Origin: a virus
IMG/VR virus record: IMGVR_UViG_3300033998_000095
Location: 1-64,000 of that record
Strand: one strand, 5' to 3'
DNA: 64,000 bases
In this document: in pieces, positions 1 to 9,463 of the stretch
How the letters are laid out: each line of letters begins with the position of its first letter
Position numbering within the stretch: the first letter of the stretch is position 1
Program-made: the position numbers and the translations under genes
The notes under the pieces: generated by a model
Databases searched by the model: none
The model's input: the letters and a program-made list of their open reading frames with translations, nothing else
What the model was told of the DNA's origin: nothing

Positions 1-233
1 GTAACAATCTCTAAAGTTCCACCATTATTCTTTAACTTTGGACCACCTGTACCAATATAAAATGTAGATGAACTTGTTCCTAAATCTGTGTTTTGAACAT
101 GCCTTTTTGCAACAGCATCATCAATTAATGGCCCAGTAGAGTCTAGATCAGAAAACTGATTAACACTACCTGATTTTAATGCCAAATCTGGAAATATTTT
201 CATCTGATTATTAGCTATCTTTGTGGTTGGCAA
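1..233 (-). CDS. Tail fibre-like protein, N-terminal part (runs off window)
   Basis: The reading frame continues past the left edge. The translated start includes KIFPDLALKSGSVNQFSDLD and then NTDLGTSSSTFYIGTGGPKL, which closely parallels an internal segment of the large fibre protein at 6549-9443 (ALKSDSVNQFFDL and NTDTGTNNTSFYIGTNG). That makes it a fibre or fibre-associated paralogue. I chose a TTG start (231-233) because an AAGGAG site lies about 11 bases upstream and no ATG has a ribosome site; an in-frame ATG at 203 is the alternative. Function beyond fibre relationship cannot be judged from 78 codons. Confidence 0.6.
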   Translation of the reverse strand, partial: MPTTKIANNQMKIFPDLALKSGSVNQFSDLDSTGPLIDDAVAKRHVQNTDLGTSSSTFYIGTGGPKLKNNGGTLEIV

Positions 234-270
234 TTATTATCTCACTCCTTGTAGCTATATTATTTTTTAC

Positions 271-957
271 TTATCCAAATATTGTAATTACAAATGTGTT
301 TTGCTGTGATGTATTGTTTGTGATATTTAATATACTACCTGTTGAATTTACCCATAGAGAGCACATACTATCATTTGTTTCTATATATCTGTTAGATGAA
401 GTATCCAAGATATATACTTTAATAATTGTATCTAAAAAAGTTTTATTTTCTTTATACATTAAATTACATGCAGCAAATGATAATGTGCTTGTACTACCAG
501 CATTTATAACCATAGTATGTTTTGCAAATGAAACCATATTACCAATATCCAAATTTGGAGATACATCAAATGGAGTTACAGATGTAATAGCTGATGATGA
601 TGTAATTACCTTTGCAATACATATTTTATTAAATCCATTTGGTTCTGCTGATGATGAGTATGTTATGTTTAATATATTTCTATTTGTTCCTCTACTCAAA
701 TATACATATACAGTACTATTTGTTGGTAGTGTTATAGAATCATTAACTAAAGAATGATAACCTCCAAGAAATACATGTGTATTGACAATATTAAGTGTAA
801 GACCAGATATAGAATAAGAGATTCTTCTATTAGCATATGACAACCCTATTTTTGGTTCAAAATTAATAAAATCAAGAGCATCTACTTCACTTTTAGTGTA
901 AATGTCATTTTCCATATATTCAAAATATTTAGTTGGTTTATTAAATTTATATACCAT
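271..957 (-). CDS. Small tail-fibre-cluster protein sharing ends with the 860-aa fibre
   Basis: A 228-residue beta-rich protein without a recognised catalytic motif. Its N-terminus (MVYKFNKPTKYFEYME) matches that of the neighbouring 860-residue protein (MVYKYNKSPKYFEDLE). The C-terminal 70 residues are also similar in pattern (a string of beta strands ending in ITIFG versus LIIIGD). I infer that the short shared N-terminus is a docking peptide and that the C-terminal module is a common fibre domain. The protein looks like a short version of its neighbour lacking the central propeller. It lies in a minus-strand run with the other fibre genes. An assembly or chaperone role is an alternative. 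Confidence 0.6.
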   Translation of the reverse strand: MVYKFNKPTKYFEYMENDIYTKSEVDALDFINFEPKIGLSYANRRISYSISGLTLNIVNTHVFLGGYHSLVNDSITLPTNSTVYVYLSRGTNRNILNITYSSSAEPNGFNKICIAKVITSSSAITSVTPFDVSPNLDIGNMVSFAKHTMVINAGSTSTLSFAACNLMYKENKTFLDTIIKVYILDTSSNRYIETNDSMCSLWVNSTGSILNITNNTSQQNTFVITIFG

Positions 958-999
958 TTAATTTATATATAACATTCCTTTCTTTATAATATTATATCA

Positions 1000-3582
1000 C
1001 TAATCACCTATAATAATTAAAGATATATTCTGCGTTGTGGAATAATTTGATTTGATATATAATTTTGTTAAATCAGATGATTTTGAGACAGTAAATGTAT
1101 TGTCTAAATAATAATTTAAACCATCTTGTCTATATATAGAGTATATAATATTATCAAAATTAGTAATATCTAATTGGATATTATTGTAGGTTATTTCTCC
1201 ATTTGCTGGAATAGAAATGTTTTTTAACATTATCTTTTTATGATTATAATAATCTGGTAATGATAATTCTCTTACTTCATATAATTCTTGTGATATGGGG
1301 TCTGTAGCATTTGTTGTTATTTTTGCCAATAATATACGTTGTGCAGTATTAGATAATTTAACAGTATCAACATACAAACTAATATTATTATTATTTAATA
1401 TAGCATAAATATAATTATCTGTATTAGGATTTAAAGCAACATCTTCATTAGGTAGATAATATAATCTTCCATCCATATATATGGGGAAATTTACTACAGT
1501 TGCTGCTAATCCAGAGGAAGGTACTGTATATATGTATCTAGATGTTTGATTAACATTATTTAAGAAATCTTGTAGATTTTGATTAAAGTAGAAGCGTTGT
1601 CTCCATGATTCATAGGAAACACCAGCATAATAACCATAAATAGGATGCCATCCAAATCTTCCTTGCATATCAAACCAAGGTCCTAAAAAAATATTATGTT
1701 GTGTAATTGTATTTGTGTTTTTATCATAACTATCTATATGTGTTCCTGCCTCTCCTCCAACAGTACCAAATACGCTACCACTATAGAATATTCCATTTTC
1801 TATAAATCCATTTATACTGCGTACATATCTAGCCACTCCATCTCCATATGATGTTGCACTAGTATTAGCTTCAGATGCACTGATTCTTGGGCTTTTATTC
1901 CAGGTTGCTCCATTATCAGAAGTCCATACAACTACAGATCTTCCATAATCATTCACATCAGTGCAAATCCAATATACAGTATTTGTGTTGAAATCATAAC
2001 CCCATGCATCTCTTCTTATATACAAAGAAGAGGGTGGTACTGGCAATGTAATATTCATATCAGTATAAGATATATTAAAATTAGACCCAATATTTATTTT
2101 ATATACTTTAAAATTACTATCATATATATAATGACTTACATTACTTCCTGATTTATAAATAAACCATTTACCTCTATCATGTATAGGTATTCTAGAATCA
2201 GGATTAATTTGAGTTAATATTCTCCATTGTCCAGGTAAAAGATCTACTTTATCATCAAGCATATTTATCTTTGAAATATACATTACAGAATTACCATATT
2301 TCTGACTTTTTCCTGCTGTAATTATATAATCATCTATAAAAAATCCAGCTCTATAATTTTGTTTAGCATATGGACAACTGTCTATTACATCACGTGTTTG
2401 ATCTGGATATACTCTGACCATTGTATTGGCATCATTTATATTATTAAAATAAAATGATGATATACGAACAGGTAAGCCACCATGCATACCAATATGTGGT
2501 ATATATAACACATTATTATATTTATCAAATGATAAAGAATATGTATTTGAACCATAAAATGTAGAAATTCCTTTGCAATTAGTAGAATTAAAAAAATTAT
2601 ATTCAGATATGTCTCTAGGAATTAGATAAGAATATGAAACAGTACCATTATTTCTCATTATATCATCTAATTTAATAGATATAACAAAAGATTTAACTGA
2701 TAATGTTCTTAAATTAGGTTGTATCCAGAAATATATAATACATTGAAGATGTATTAATAACTCACCAGTATTATAGTTAAATGCACAGCCTAATCCTCTA
2801 TATGCTAAACCCTTTGAATCAATACCATAATAAGCATTTATATCTACATCTACATTCATATCAAAGATTTCATACGAATTTATAAAATCAAGTGTATTAA
2901 GATCATACATATATAATTTGATTTTACCCCAGCCAGTTAAGTTCTCAGCAGCATCTACACATTTAACAACATATAATTTATTATAATTTACATCAACACA
3001 ACATGATTGTAATTGTGTCAAGAATAATGCTTGTGATAGTTCTTGTGATAGTGGTGTTAATAAATTGAATCCAATTTTTGCAGTTAAATTTTGTTTTAAT
3101 TGCCATGTCATTTCGTTATAGTCTGCATTTGTTTTGATTAACCAAAAATTATACGAAGCAGAATTATCATTGTTTATTGTTTTAATACTAGCAACTATAT
3201 AATCACTACACACATAGTCAATATAATCTATAAATTGATTATTTAATAAAAATGGTGGTTTCAATGGTGTATTTTCAAATATAAATGTTTCTGATGGAGC
3301 ATATCTGTATGCTTTAAAATAAGAATTTGTATTTGGATTTCCTTCTGAACCTGGTAATAATAATATCTCTCTTCCTTTATTATCTACGAACATGTGAAAG
3401 GGGACATTCCACAATGTAAATGCAAATTTCAAATATCCATATACTGGAATTGTTTTTTCATCTAAATAACCTGTTTTTGTAATATATGGTTTATAATCTC
3501 TCTCTTCTACTTCTGGTTTTAAAAAGTAATTTGTTTCAAGATCTTCAAAGTATTTAGGTGATTTATTATATTTGTAAACCAT
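1000..3582 (-). CDS. Tail fibre / receptor-binding protein with BNR (Asp-box) motif
   Basis: An 860-residue protein rich in aromatic and polar residues with a repetitive beta-strand pattern. Around residues 550-560 it contains TSDNGATW, a good match to the Asp-box (S-x-D-x-G-x-T-W) of BNR repeats found in sialidases and other beta-propellers. Only one clear copy is visible, so enzyme activity is not implied; the motif supports a propeller-like receptor-binding body. The first 16 residues match the gene just downstream and probably attach the protein to the tail. The last 90 residues resemble the C-terminus of that same gene. An ATG start with an AGGAG-like site upstream fits. Likely role: host-surface recognition. 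Confidence 0.65.
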   Translation of the reverse strand: MVYKYNKSPKYFEDLETNYFLKPEVEERDYKPYITKTGYLDEKTIPVYGYLKFAFTLWNVPFHMFVDNKGREILLLPGSEGNPNTNSYFKAYRYAPSETFIFENTPLKPPFLLNNQFIDYIDYVCSDYIVASIKTINNDNSASYNFWLIKTNADYNEMTWQLKQNLTAKIGFNLLTPLSQELSQALFLTQLQSCCVDVNYNKLYVVKCVDAAENLTGWGKIKLYMYDLNTLDFINSYEIFDMNVDVDINAYYGIDSKGLAYRGLGCAFNYNTGELLIHLQCIIYFWIQPNLRTLSVKSFVISIKLDDIMRNNGTVSYSYLIPRDISEYNFFNSTNCKGISTFYGSNTYSLSFDKYNNVLYIPHIGMHGGLPVRISSFYFNNINDANTMVRVYPDQTRDVIDSCPYAKQNYRAGFFIDDYIITAGKSQKYGNSVMYISKINMLDDKVDLLPGQWRILTQINPDSRIPIHDRGKWFIYKSGSNVSHYIYDSNFKVYKINIGSNFNISYTDMNITLPVPPSSLYIRRDAWGYDFNTNTVYWICTDVNDYGRSVVVWTSDNGATWNKSPRISASEANTSATSYGDGVARYVRSINGFIENGIFYSGSVFGTVGGEAGTHIDSYDKNTNTITQHNIFLGPWFDMQGRFGWHPIYGYYAGVSYESWRQRFYFNQNLQDFLNNVNQTSRYIYTVPSSGLAATVVNFPIYMDGRLYYLPNEDVALNPNTDNYIYAILNNNNISLYVDTVKLSNTAQRILLAKITTNATDPISQELYEVRELSLPDYYNHKKIMLKNISIPANGEITYNNIQLDITNFDNIIYSIYRQDGLNYYLDNTFTVSKSSDLTKLYIKSNYSTTQNISLIIIGD

Positions 3583-3603
3583 TGATATATATTTATAACT
3601 CCT

Positions 3604-6534
3604 TTAATTTAGTAATATAATAGAATTTTCTGTTATATAAAAAATCTTACCAGTCTCTGGATTGGTGACTTCTCTTGGATAACCAAATACATCTTGAGCA
3701 GTTAGTCCTGTTTCGACCCATTGGTTATTAATATATTTATATACCTTTCCACTTTGTGCATCTACAATTGTTTTATAATCTGCTCCACCAGTTAGAACAA
3801 TATTTTGATAATAACTATTTGCTTGAGATGCATTACAATAACCATAGGATTGCTTACCTTTAAATACAGCTAATCTTGAATCGCTATTTAAATCAACTAT
3901 CATTTCTGATGCTGGTTCATAAACATCACTATTCCATTTTGTGCCTAATACTCTTATATAATCACCTTGTCGTTCAACTTTTACTCTTATTCTTTTACCA
4001 GCCCAATAACCTTCACCTGAATTTGGAGATGTATTGACAATGTCGTAATCTCTCACTACAACAGTCCACGCATTATTATTATATGATATACCAAGTATTT
4101 TTCTATGAAAAGTACCACCATATGTACAAGTAGCAGATAATACATAGTTTTTACCCTCAGTTGCATTATATGTGTGTGCAATAACTACACCTATCATATC
4201 ATCGTCATTAGAAGGAGATGTCAATGTAACCTCGTGTGTATAATAATCTAATTTTTCTTTGCTTACAAATCCATTGTAATAATCACTATTATATGTTTGC
4301 TTAATAGAATCTAATGCAGCATCATATACCCATGTTTTATATGGATCTCTATCTGGTGCTAATGATATATTATCATAATATTCATCAGCAGTACTATGCA
4401 TAGCAAATACACCCCAGTTATTATATATAGCTTGCATAGATGGTGGTACAAATGAATTTAATATTGCTGTAGTTTCTGCAGTAGTAGCATATATAAATCC
4501 ATTTGTTGGAGGTAATGGTAATGTATCATATATATATTGTTTTAATAGTGAAACATTAGATGATGTTCTATTTGTTGGTTGCTGTTCAACTAATTCTAAT
4601 GCATTTTTAATATGTGCAATCCTATTGTGAAATGGAGAAGGAAATGGATTAATATCCCATTCATATTTTTTAGTTGTTGTTATGAATCTAGCTAATGCTA
4701 TTTCATCTTTTACTGGTGGTTGAAATCTATTGACTAATAATGATTTTGTATATTCAATAGGATTTGTAATCTGTACTACAATTCTATCTCCATTTTTGAC
4801 AAATATTCTATTAGTATCTCCATACCATATAATATTTTGATTTGTACCATCATGGCTGGTTTCACCAATTACATCTGAATTTAGCTTTATTAATCCAGAT
4901 AATGATCCAAGTTCACCTGGTATTAATCTAAAGTTAACATCAACAGTATTAAATACAGACATGGGTGTTTCAGTTATAACGTTATTATTATTATCCAAAA
5001 ACTCAACTAACTCTTGTGTACTTAATCCATAAGTAAATGATATTGGAGAAGTTGAATTATCATGATATCTCAACAAGAATTTATAAATAGTGTATCCTTC
5101 TTCATCTAATGATAATAAAGGTAATTCTGAAGCAGTATAAGTATCATAAATTGGAACAACTACTCTTGATTCAGATCCACCAGCATGTATATTTTCATCA
5201 TCAGATAGATTATTCCATAAAGGATGATCACCATAAGTTTGTCTTAAGAATCCAACATTTACAGGTGTTCTATCATAATTATCTGTAAAATATGCACCAT
5301 AGTTGACAGCTAAATAATTTGCTGTTCTAAAGAAACCAGAATAAGTACCATTTATAGCAGTATCTAAATCAGGTATATGTTCACCATGATCTGTTATAAT
5401 AAATATACCATTCTTATTTTCTCTAAATGTAACTAAATTATTTATACATGAATCTGTTATAAGTTTACTGTTTGTATATTTTGTGGAAAATAATAAAACA
5501 CAACAATATTGATCCAATTCTGAATATGTTGCATCTAATAGACCACTTGCATAATCAGATCTAACTTTGTATGTAGGAGTATATCCAATAATACTACAAA
5601 CTTTATCTATAGATGTTTTAAAATCAGAAGAAGCAGTACCTTTTATATAATAAGGATCACCAGATATAGCATCTCCTAATATTAATATCTTTTTATTCCC
5701 ACTTGATACTTTAGCTGGATTAGCAATATAATTGATTGCATTAGCAAGATATTTATAAGATGCTGACATTGCGCTAAAGGTTGTCCATGATGTATTACAT
5801 TGTCCATTATACCATTTAGGGAAACCACCATCAAACAATACATTGCCTAATCCATCTTCAACTACAGCTATAAATGGATTAGGTGGTGTTAAATTATCAT
5901 ATGCAATATATTTTGCAATAGTTGGATTTGTTCCATCTGTTGTATAAACTAAATCTTGAACAGAGTTATCAATTATTATTTCAATTTTTATAGGTGAGGA
6001 ATATATTTTAGCCTCTGGTTCTAATATAATTGGTGTAGTATATTCTATTTCCTGAGCTAATAAAGTAAAAGGACTTTGTTGTATATCTAAATATTGATAT
6101 GTATTATTAAAACTCAAACATTTAATATATTCTATATTTGTTTGACTAATAATATTAATAGTGATATCTGTAAATGATTCTATATTATCTATGATAATAT
6201 AATCTAAACTATTAACATTCCAATTCAAATTGGATGTTATACTAGATGAAGATGTTATAGATCCAGTTCCTATTATAGTAAATGAGGAAGGTAAGTTAGA
6301 TATACCCAAAGAACAACTACCTTCAGATGATATATATCCTCCTCCAATGATTACCAATGAAAGAGATTTAGTAGCATAATTCTTATACAAATATAATGCT
6401 AAGCATCCATTTTCAAGATCTTGGTTTATATATGTTGATATGTTGTTTTCATAAAATAACTGGGAAGATATATTATCTTTATAAGGAATTAAATTAAAAT
6501 CTTCTAAATAATACTTTTTTAAAGATATAGTCAT
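3604..6534 (-). CDS. Large adhesin-like tail fibre protein with chitobiase-type module
   Basis: About 976 residues. Around residues 172-205 the segment ending in DLVYTTDGTNPTI matches the chitobiase/beta-hexosaminidase C-terminal type repeat, a small beta-sandwich common in cell-surface proteins. A following region (about 285-390) has an alternating strand-helix pattern (KKILILGDAI, CCVLLFSTKY, GIFIITDHGEH) that looks like a Rossmann-type fold. The C-terminal 250 residues are beta-rich and resemble a concanavalin-like sandwich. I infer a receptor-binding or cell-wall-binding virion protein. The start is set at the ATG at 6534 because an AGGA site is seven bases away; a TTG three bases upstream is less well spaced. 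Confidence 0.6.
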   Translation of the reverse strand: MTISLKKYYLEDFNLIPYKDNISSQLFYENNISTYINQDLENGCLALYLYKNYATKSLSLVIIGGGYISSEGSCSLGISNLPSSFTIIGTGSITSSSSITSNLNWNVNSLDYIIIDNIESFTDITINIISQTNIEYIKCLSFNNTYQYLDIQQSPFTLLAQEIEYTTPIILEPEAKIYSSPIKIEIIIDNSVQDLVYTTDGTNPTIAKYIAYDNLTPPNPFIAVVEDGLGNVLFDGGFPKWYNGQCNTSWTTFSAMSASYKYLANAINYIANPAKVSSGNKKILILGDAISGDPYYIKGTASSDFKTSIDKVCSIIGYTPTYKVRSDYASGLLDATYSELDQYCCVLLFSTKYTNSKLITDSCINNLVTFRENKNGIFIITDHGEHIPDLDTAINGTYSGFFRTANYLAVNYGAYFTDNYDRTPVNVGFLRQTYGDHPLWNNLSDDENIHAGGSESRVVVPIYDTYTASELPLLSLDEEGYTIYKFLLRYHDNSTSPISFTYGLSTQELVEFLDNNNNVITETPMSVFNTVDVNFRLIPGELGSLSGLIKLNSDVIGETSHDGTNQNIIWYGDTNRIFVKNGDRIVVQITNPIEYTKSLLVNRFQPPVKDEIALARFITTTKKYEWDINPFPSPFHNRIAHIKNALELVEQQPTNRTSSNVSLLKQYIYDTLPLPPTNGFIYATTAETTAILNSFVPPSMQAIYNNWGVFAMHSTADEYYDNISLAPDRDPYKTWVYDAALDSIKQTYNSDYYNGFVSKEKLDYYTHEVTLTSPSNDDDMIGVVIAHTYNATEGKNYVLSATCTYGGTFHRKILGISYNNNAWTVVVRDYDIVNTSPNSGEGYWAGKRIRVKVERQGDYIRVLGTKWNSDVYEPASEMIVDLNSDSRLAVFKGKQSYGYCNASQANSYYQNIVLTGGADYKTIVDAQSGKVYKYINNQWVETGLTAQDVFGYPREVTNPETGKIFYITENSIILLN

Positions 6535-6548
6535 CAATAATTCCTACT

Positions 6549-9443
6549 TTATTTAATAGTTATATAAAAAGATATTGTGGATGTATGGTTGTTTATAACT
6601 CTTACATATCTATTATCTCTTATAGCCACAGTTGCAACTGCTTCACTATTAATCCACATATTTTGAGTAACACTTCCAGATACACTATCTAAAATCTTAA
6701 CATCAACTATTCTACTACGTGCATCTGTATCAGTACCAAATGTCAGCCAAGTATCATATTCCCAATAACTACCAGCATTAACATTAGCTGTTGTTGAATA
6801 TGTTAATGTATATGGATGAAAATCTACAACTTTAACAAAAGCAGTGCTATCGAAGCCATCTAACAAATCAGCATCTAATCCAGACCCAGTACCATCTACT
6901 GTTTTTAGTTTTGTTAAAATATTATCGATACTAACATTAGTAGCTATAGATGCATCTGCAGACCCATCAAATTGTGCTGATCCAGTTACATCACCAGATA
7001 ATGTTATATTTCTGGGTGTTTCTAAATATGCAGCAGATCCTGTTATATCAATATTATATGTGCCTGATAACCTTGGTGGACTTATTATACCAGTATCTAA
7101 ATGACTTGCATCTGTATAAAATGAACTGTCTCTACCATCTAATAAATCAGCATCTAATCCAGAATCTGAACCATCTACAGTTGATATCATCATTAATAAT
7201 TGCAAAGCTGTAAACTGAGAAGCATCCAGTTTAAGGTCAAGTTGTTCAGCAAGTCCAGTTATATTATCCATAGTATGATTATGACTGTTATCTAATACTT
7301 CAGTTATAATAGTTACATTAGAACTACCATCAAATTGCACAGATCCAGTTACATCTCCATTTAATTCTATTGTTCTAGAATTTGTAAGCATATTAGCACT
7401 TGATGCAGTGCCAGAAATATTTATATCATATGTTCCACTCAGCCTACTGGGGGATAGTATACCTGCATTTATATTGGAAGCATCTCTATAAAAAGAACCC
7501 TCATATCCATCCAATAAATCAGCATCTAATCCAGAATCTGAACCATCTACAGTCTTAATCCTATCCAATAATTCCTGAGGAGTAAAATCAGCAGAATCTA
7601 GTTTGCTGTCAAGAATAGATTGTAAGTTAGTTATATTATCTATAATGTGATTATGAGAATTATCAGCAACAGTAACTGTTATATTGACATTACTACTACC
7701 ATCGAAGTTAACTGCACCAGATACATCACCAGATAATCTTATTTCTCGTGCTGTATTAAGTTTACTAGCAGAAGAAGCATTAGCATTAATGGAACCTGAA
7801 GTATCTCTAACAGGAATTGTATTAGCTATATTAATTAAACTCGCATGATATCCATCCAATAAATCAGCATCTAATCCAGAATCTGAACCATCTACTGTCA
7901 ATAATAGATTTAAAATGGTAGATGCTCCAAATGTAGATGTATCCATTTTTGAATCCAAAATAGCCTGTAAACCATTTATATTATCTATAGTATGATTATG
8001 AGAAGCATCCACAACAGTAGTTGTTATTGACATATTTCCAGATGCATCAAAAGACGCACCACCAACTACATCTCCAATTAAAGTTATAGTATTACCTTGC
8101 AATACTATAGTTTTTTCATCACCAAATAATCCAGCTTGCCATTTATCTATAGTTTCATTCCATATCAAAGATGATTGTGTAACTGATCCTCTGTTGACTT
8201 CTATACCAGCATTTTCAGTTGGTGTACTTCCACTATAGTTACTATTTAATACTAAAATGTTATCAGCAATGGATACCACTTCAGAATTTATAATAGTCTG
8301 TGTTCCCTTAACAGTTAAATTGTTGACAGTTAAATCAGCATAATTAGAATCATCATAAGATTTTAATTCTAACGATCCTGATACATTTTTTAATAATACA
8401 CCATTAGTACCAATATAAAATGAAGTATTATTAGTACCAGTATCAGTATTTTGATCATGCATTTTGCTTACAGCCATATCTATTTGATATCCATCACTAT
8501 TCAAATCAAAAAACTGATTTACTGAATCTGATTTTAATGCAACGTTTGTCAAATCAAGAAATAATTGTGGTTTATTTAATACATTATCCCAATCTACTTG
8601 TTTCTTACCATCAGTAGATGTACCTTCAAAAAAGTTATCAATTTGTGGTCTAGTATAATATCTAGAATCAAGAGCACCATTATCTAAATCATATATAGTA
8701 TATGTACCAAATTCTTCAAGTTCACTATTGGCAAAACCCCACATCTTAGATAAAAAGATCATTATATCTCCAGCATCCAATGGCTCCGTCATAGTGATAA
8801 TTTTAGTGGTGGGATCTAAAATGAAATCATATCCTTCTAATTGTAAAAGACCATTTCTATATAATGCATATTCTTTTACATACTCATCAAAATATAAAGA
8901 TATATCTAATGTTGTTTCTCCACCAAGAGCAGTCATAACATATTTCTTAGCAAGACGTTCTACAAATACAGGTTGTGCTAATTCTTCATCACTGAATGCT
9001 AATTGTTCATAGGCTAAATCAGTAGGAAATACATTTCCTGTTTTTGTTATTTTAAACAAAGCATAATGTTCTAATCCATTTAATTGAGTTTCAGGTATAA
9101 AAACTATTCTTGCTACAACAGGTGGATATTGCTTAACGTACTGATATTCAACTGCTAAATAATATACACCATCATTAAATGGCCACGTACCTGCTAATAT
9201 ATACATATCTGCAGTGAATTCAAGAACTACATAATCTTTAACTACAATACCTGGTGTTAAATGGAAATATACTTTGTTATCAGTGTCATACAATATATCC
9301 ATATCTAGACCAGATACTTTATATCTATCTCCACCACCAATAACAGTTAAATGATTAAGAATATCAGAATCAAGTTTACTTTTTGGATCTATTGTTCTTT
9401 TCTGTATACCAGACCAATTGCTTGTGGGAGTATATGTAGACAT
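6549..9443 (-). CDS. Long tail fibre protein with DADLLDG repeats
   Basis: A 964-residue fibre. The N-terminal about 150 residues (SNWSGIQKRTIDPKSKLDSD, then GLDMDILYDTDNKVYFHLTPGIVVKDYVVLEF) align by eye with the N-terminus of the fibre at 36013-37728, so this is probably the virion-anchoring domain. From about residue 480 a unit of roughly 115 residues recurs: SHNHTIDNI, then VDGSDSGLDADLLDGY, then LSGDVSGAVNFDGS. Five copies of the SGLDADLLDG core are visible. Such repeats form triple-stranded shafts in fibres of T4-like phages. The C-terminal 90 residues are unique and probably form the tip. Upstream of the ATG is an AAGGAGG site. Confidence 0.85.
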   Translation of the reverse strand: MSTYTPTSNWSGIQKRTIDPKSKLDSDILNHLTVIGGGDRYKVSGLDMDILYDTDNKVYFHLTPGIVVKDYVVLEFTADMYILAGTWPFNDGVYYLAVEYQYVKQYPPVVARIVFIPETQLNGLEHYALFKITKTGNVFPTDLAYEQLAFSDEELAQPVFVERLAKKYVMTALGGETTLDISLYFDEYVKEYALYRNGLLQLEGYDFILDPTTKIITMTEPLDAGDIMIFLSKMWGFANSELEEFGTYTIYDLDNGALDSRYYTRPQIDNFFEGTSTDGKKQVDWDNVLNKPQLFLDLTNVALKSDSVNQFFDLNSDGYQIDMAVSKMHDQNTDTGTNNTSFYIGTNGVLLKNVSGSLELKSYDDSNYADLTVNNLTVKGTQTIINSEVVSIADNILVLNSNYSGSTPTENAGIEVNRGSVTQSSLIWNETIDKWQAGLFGDEKTIVLQGNTITLIGDVVGGASFDASGNMSITTTVVDASHNHTIDNINGLQAILDSKMDTSTFGASTILNLLLTVDGSDSGLDADLLDGYHASLINIANTIPVRDTSGSINANASSASKLNTAREIRLSGDVSGAVNFDGSSNVNITVTVADNSHNHIIDNITNLQSILDSKLDSADFTPQELLDRIKTVDGSDSGLDADLLDGYEGSFYRDASNINAGILSPSRLSGTYDINISGTASSANMLTNSRTIELNGDVTGSVQFDGSSNVTIITEVLDNSHNHTMDNITGLAEQLDLKLDASQFTALQLLMMISTVDGSDSGLDADLLDGRDSSFYTDASHLDTGIISPPRLSGTYNIDITGSAAYLETPRNITLSGDVTGSAQFDGSADASIATNVSIDNILTKLKTVDGTGSGLDADLLDGFDSTAFVKVVDFHPYTLTYSTTANVNAGSYWEYDTWLTFGTDTDARSRIVDVKILDSVSGSVTQNMWINSEAVATVAIRDNRYVRVINNHTSTISFYITIK
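6856..7895 (-). repeat. Tandem DNA repeats coding the fibre shaft
   Basis: Four near-identical segments coding for the DGSDSGLDADLLDG core lie at about 6856-6899, 7135-7178, 7507-7552 and 7850-7895. Copies two to four share a 35-base stretch that looks identical. The first copy has diverged (TGSGLD instead of SDSGLD). The spacing of 280-370 bases equals the protein repeat unit. Such identity between copies suggests recent duplication or gene conversion, and copy number may vary between phages. Confidence 0.8.
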
Positions 9444-9463
9444 AATATAATAATTAACCTCCT

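Noticed and set aside
221-757. Plus-strand reading frame of 178 codons
   Set aside because: It lies antisense within a real minus-strand fibre gene, has no ribosome site and its composition mirrors the complementary gene. The same applies to long plus-strand frames at 13996-14493, 45825-46310, 47520-48044 and 58228-58677.
6549-9443. Regular repeats considered as a CRISPR-like array
   Set aside because: The repeats are in frame, about 115 codons apart, and code for a known type of fibre-shaft motif. No short palindromic repeats with unique spacers were seen.
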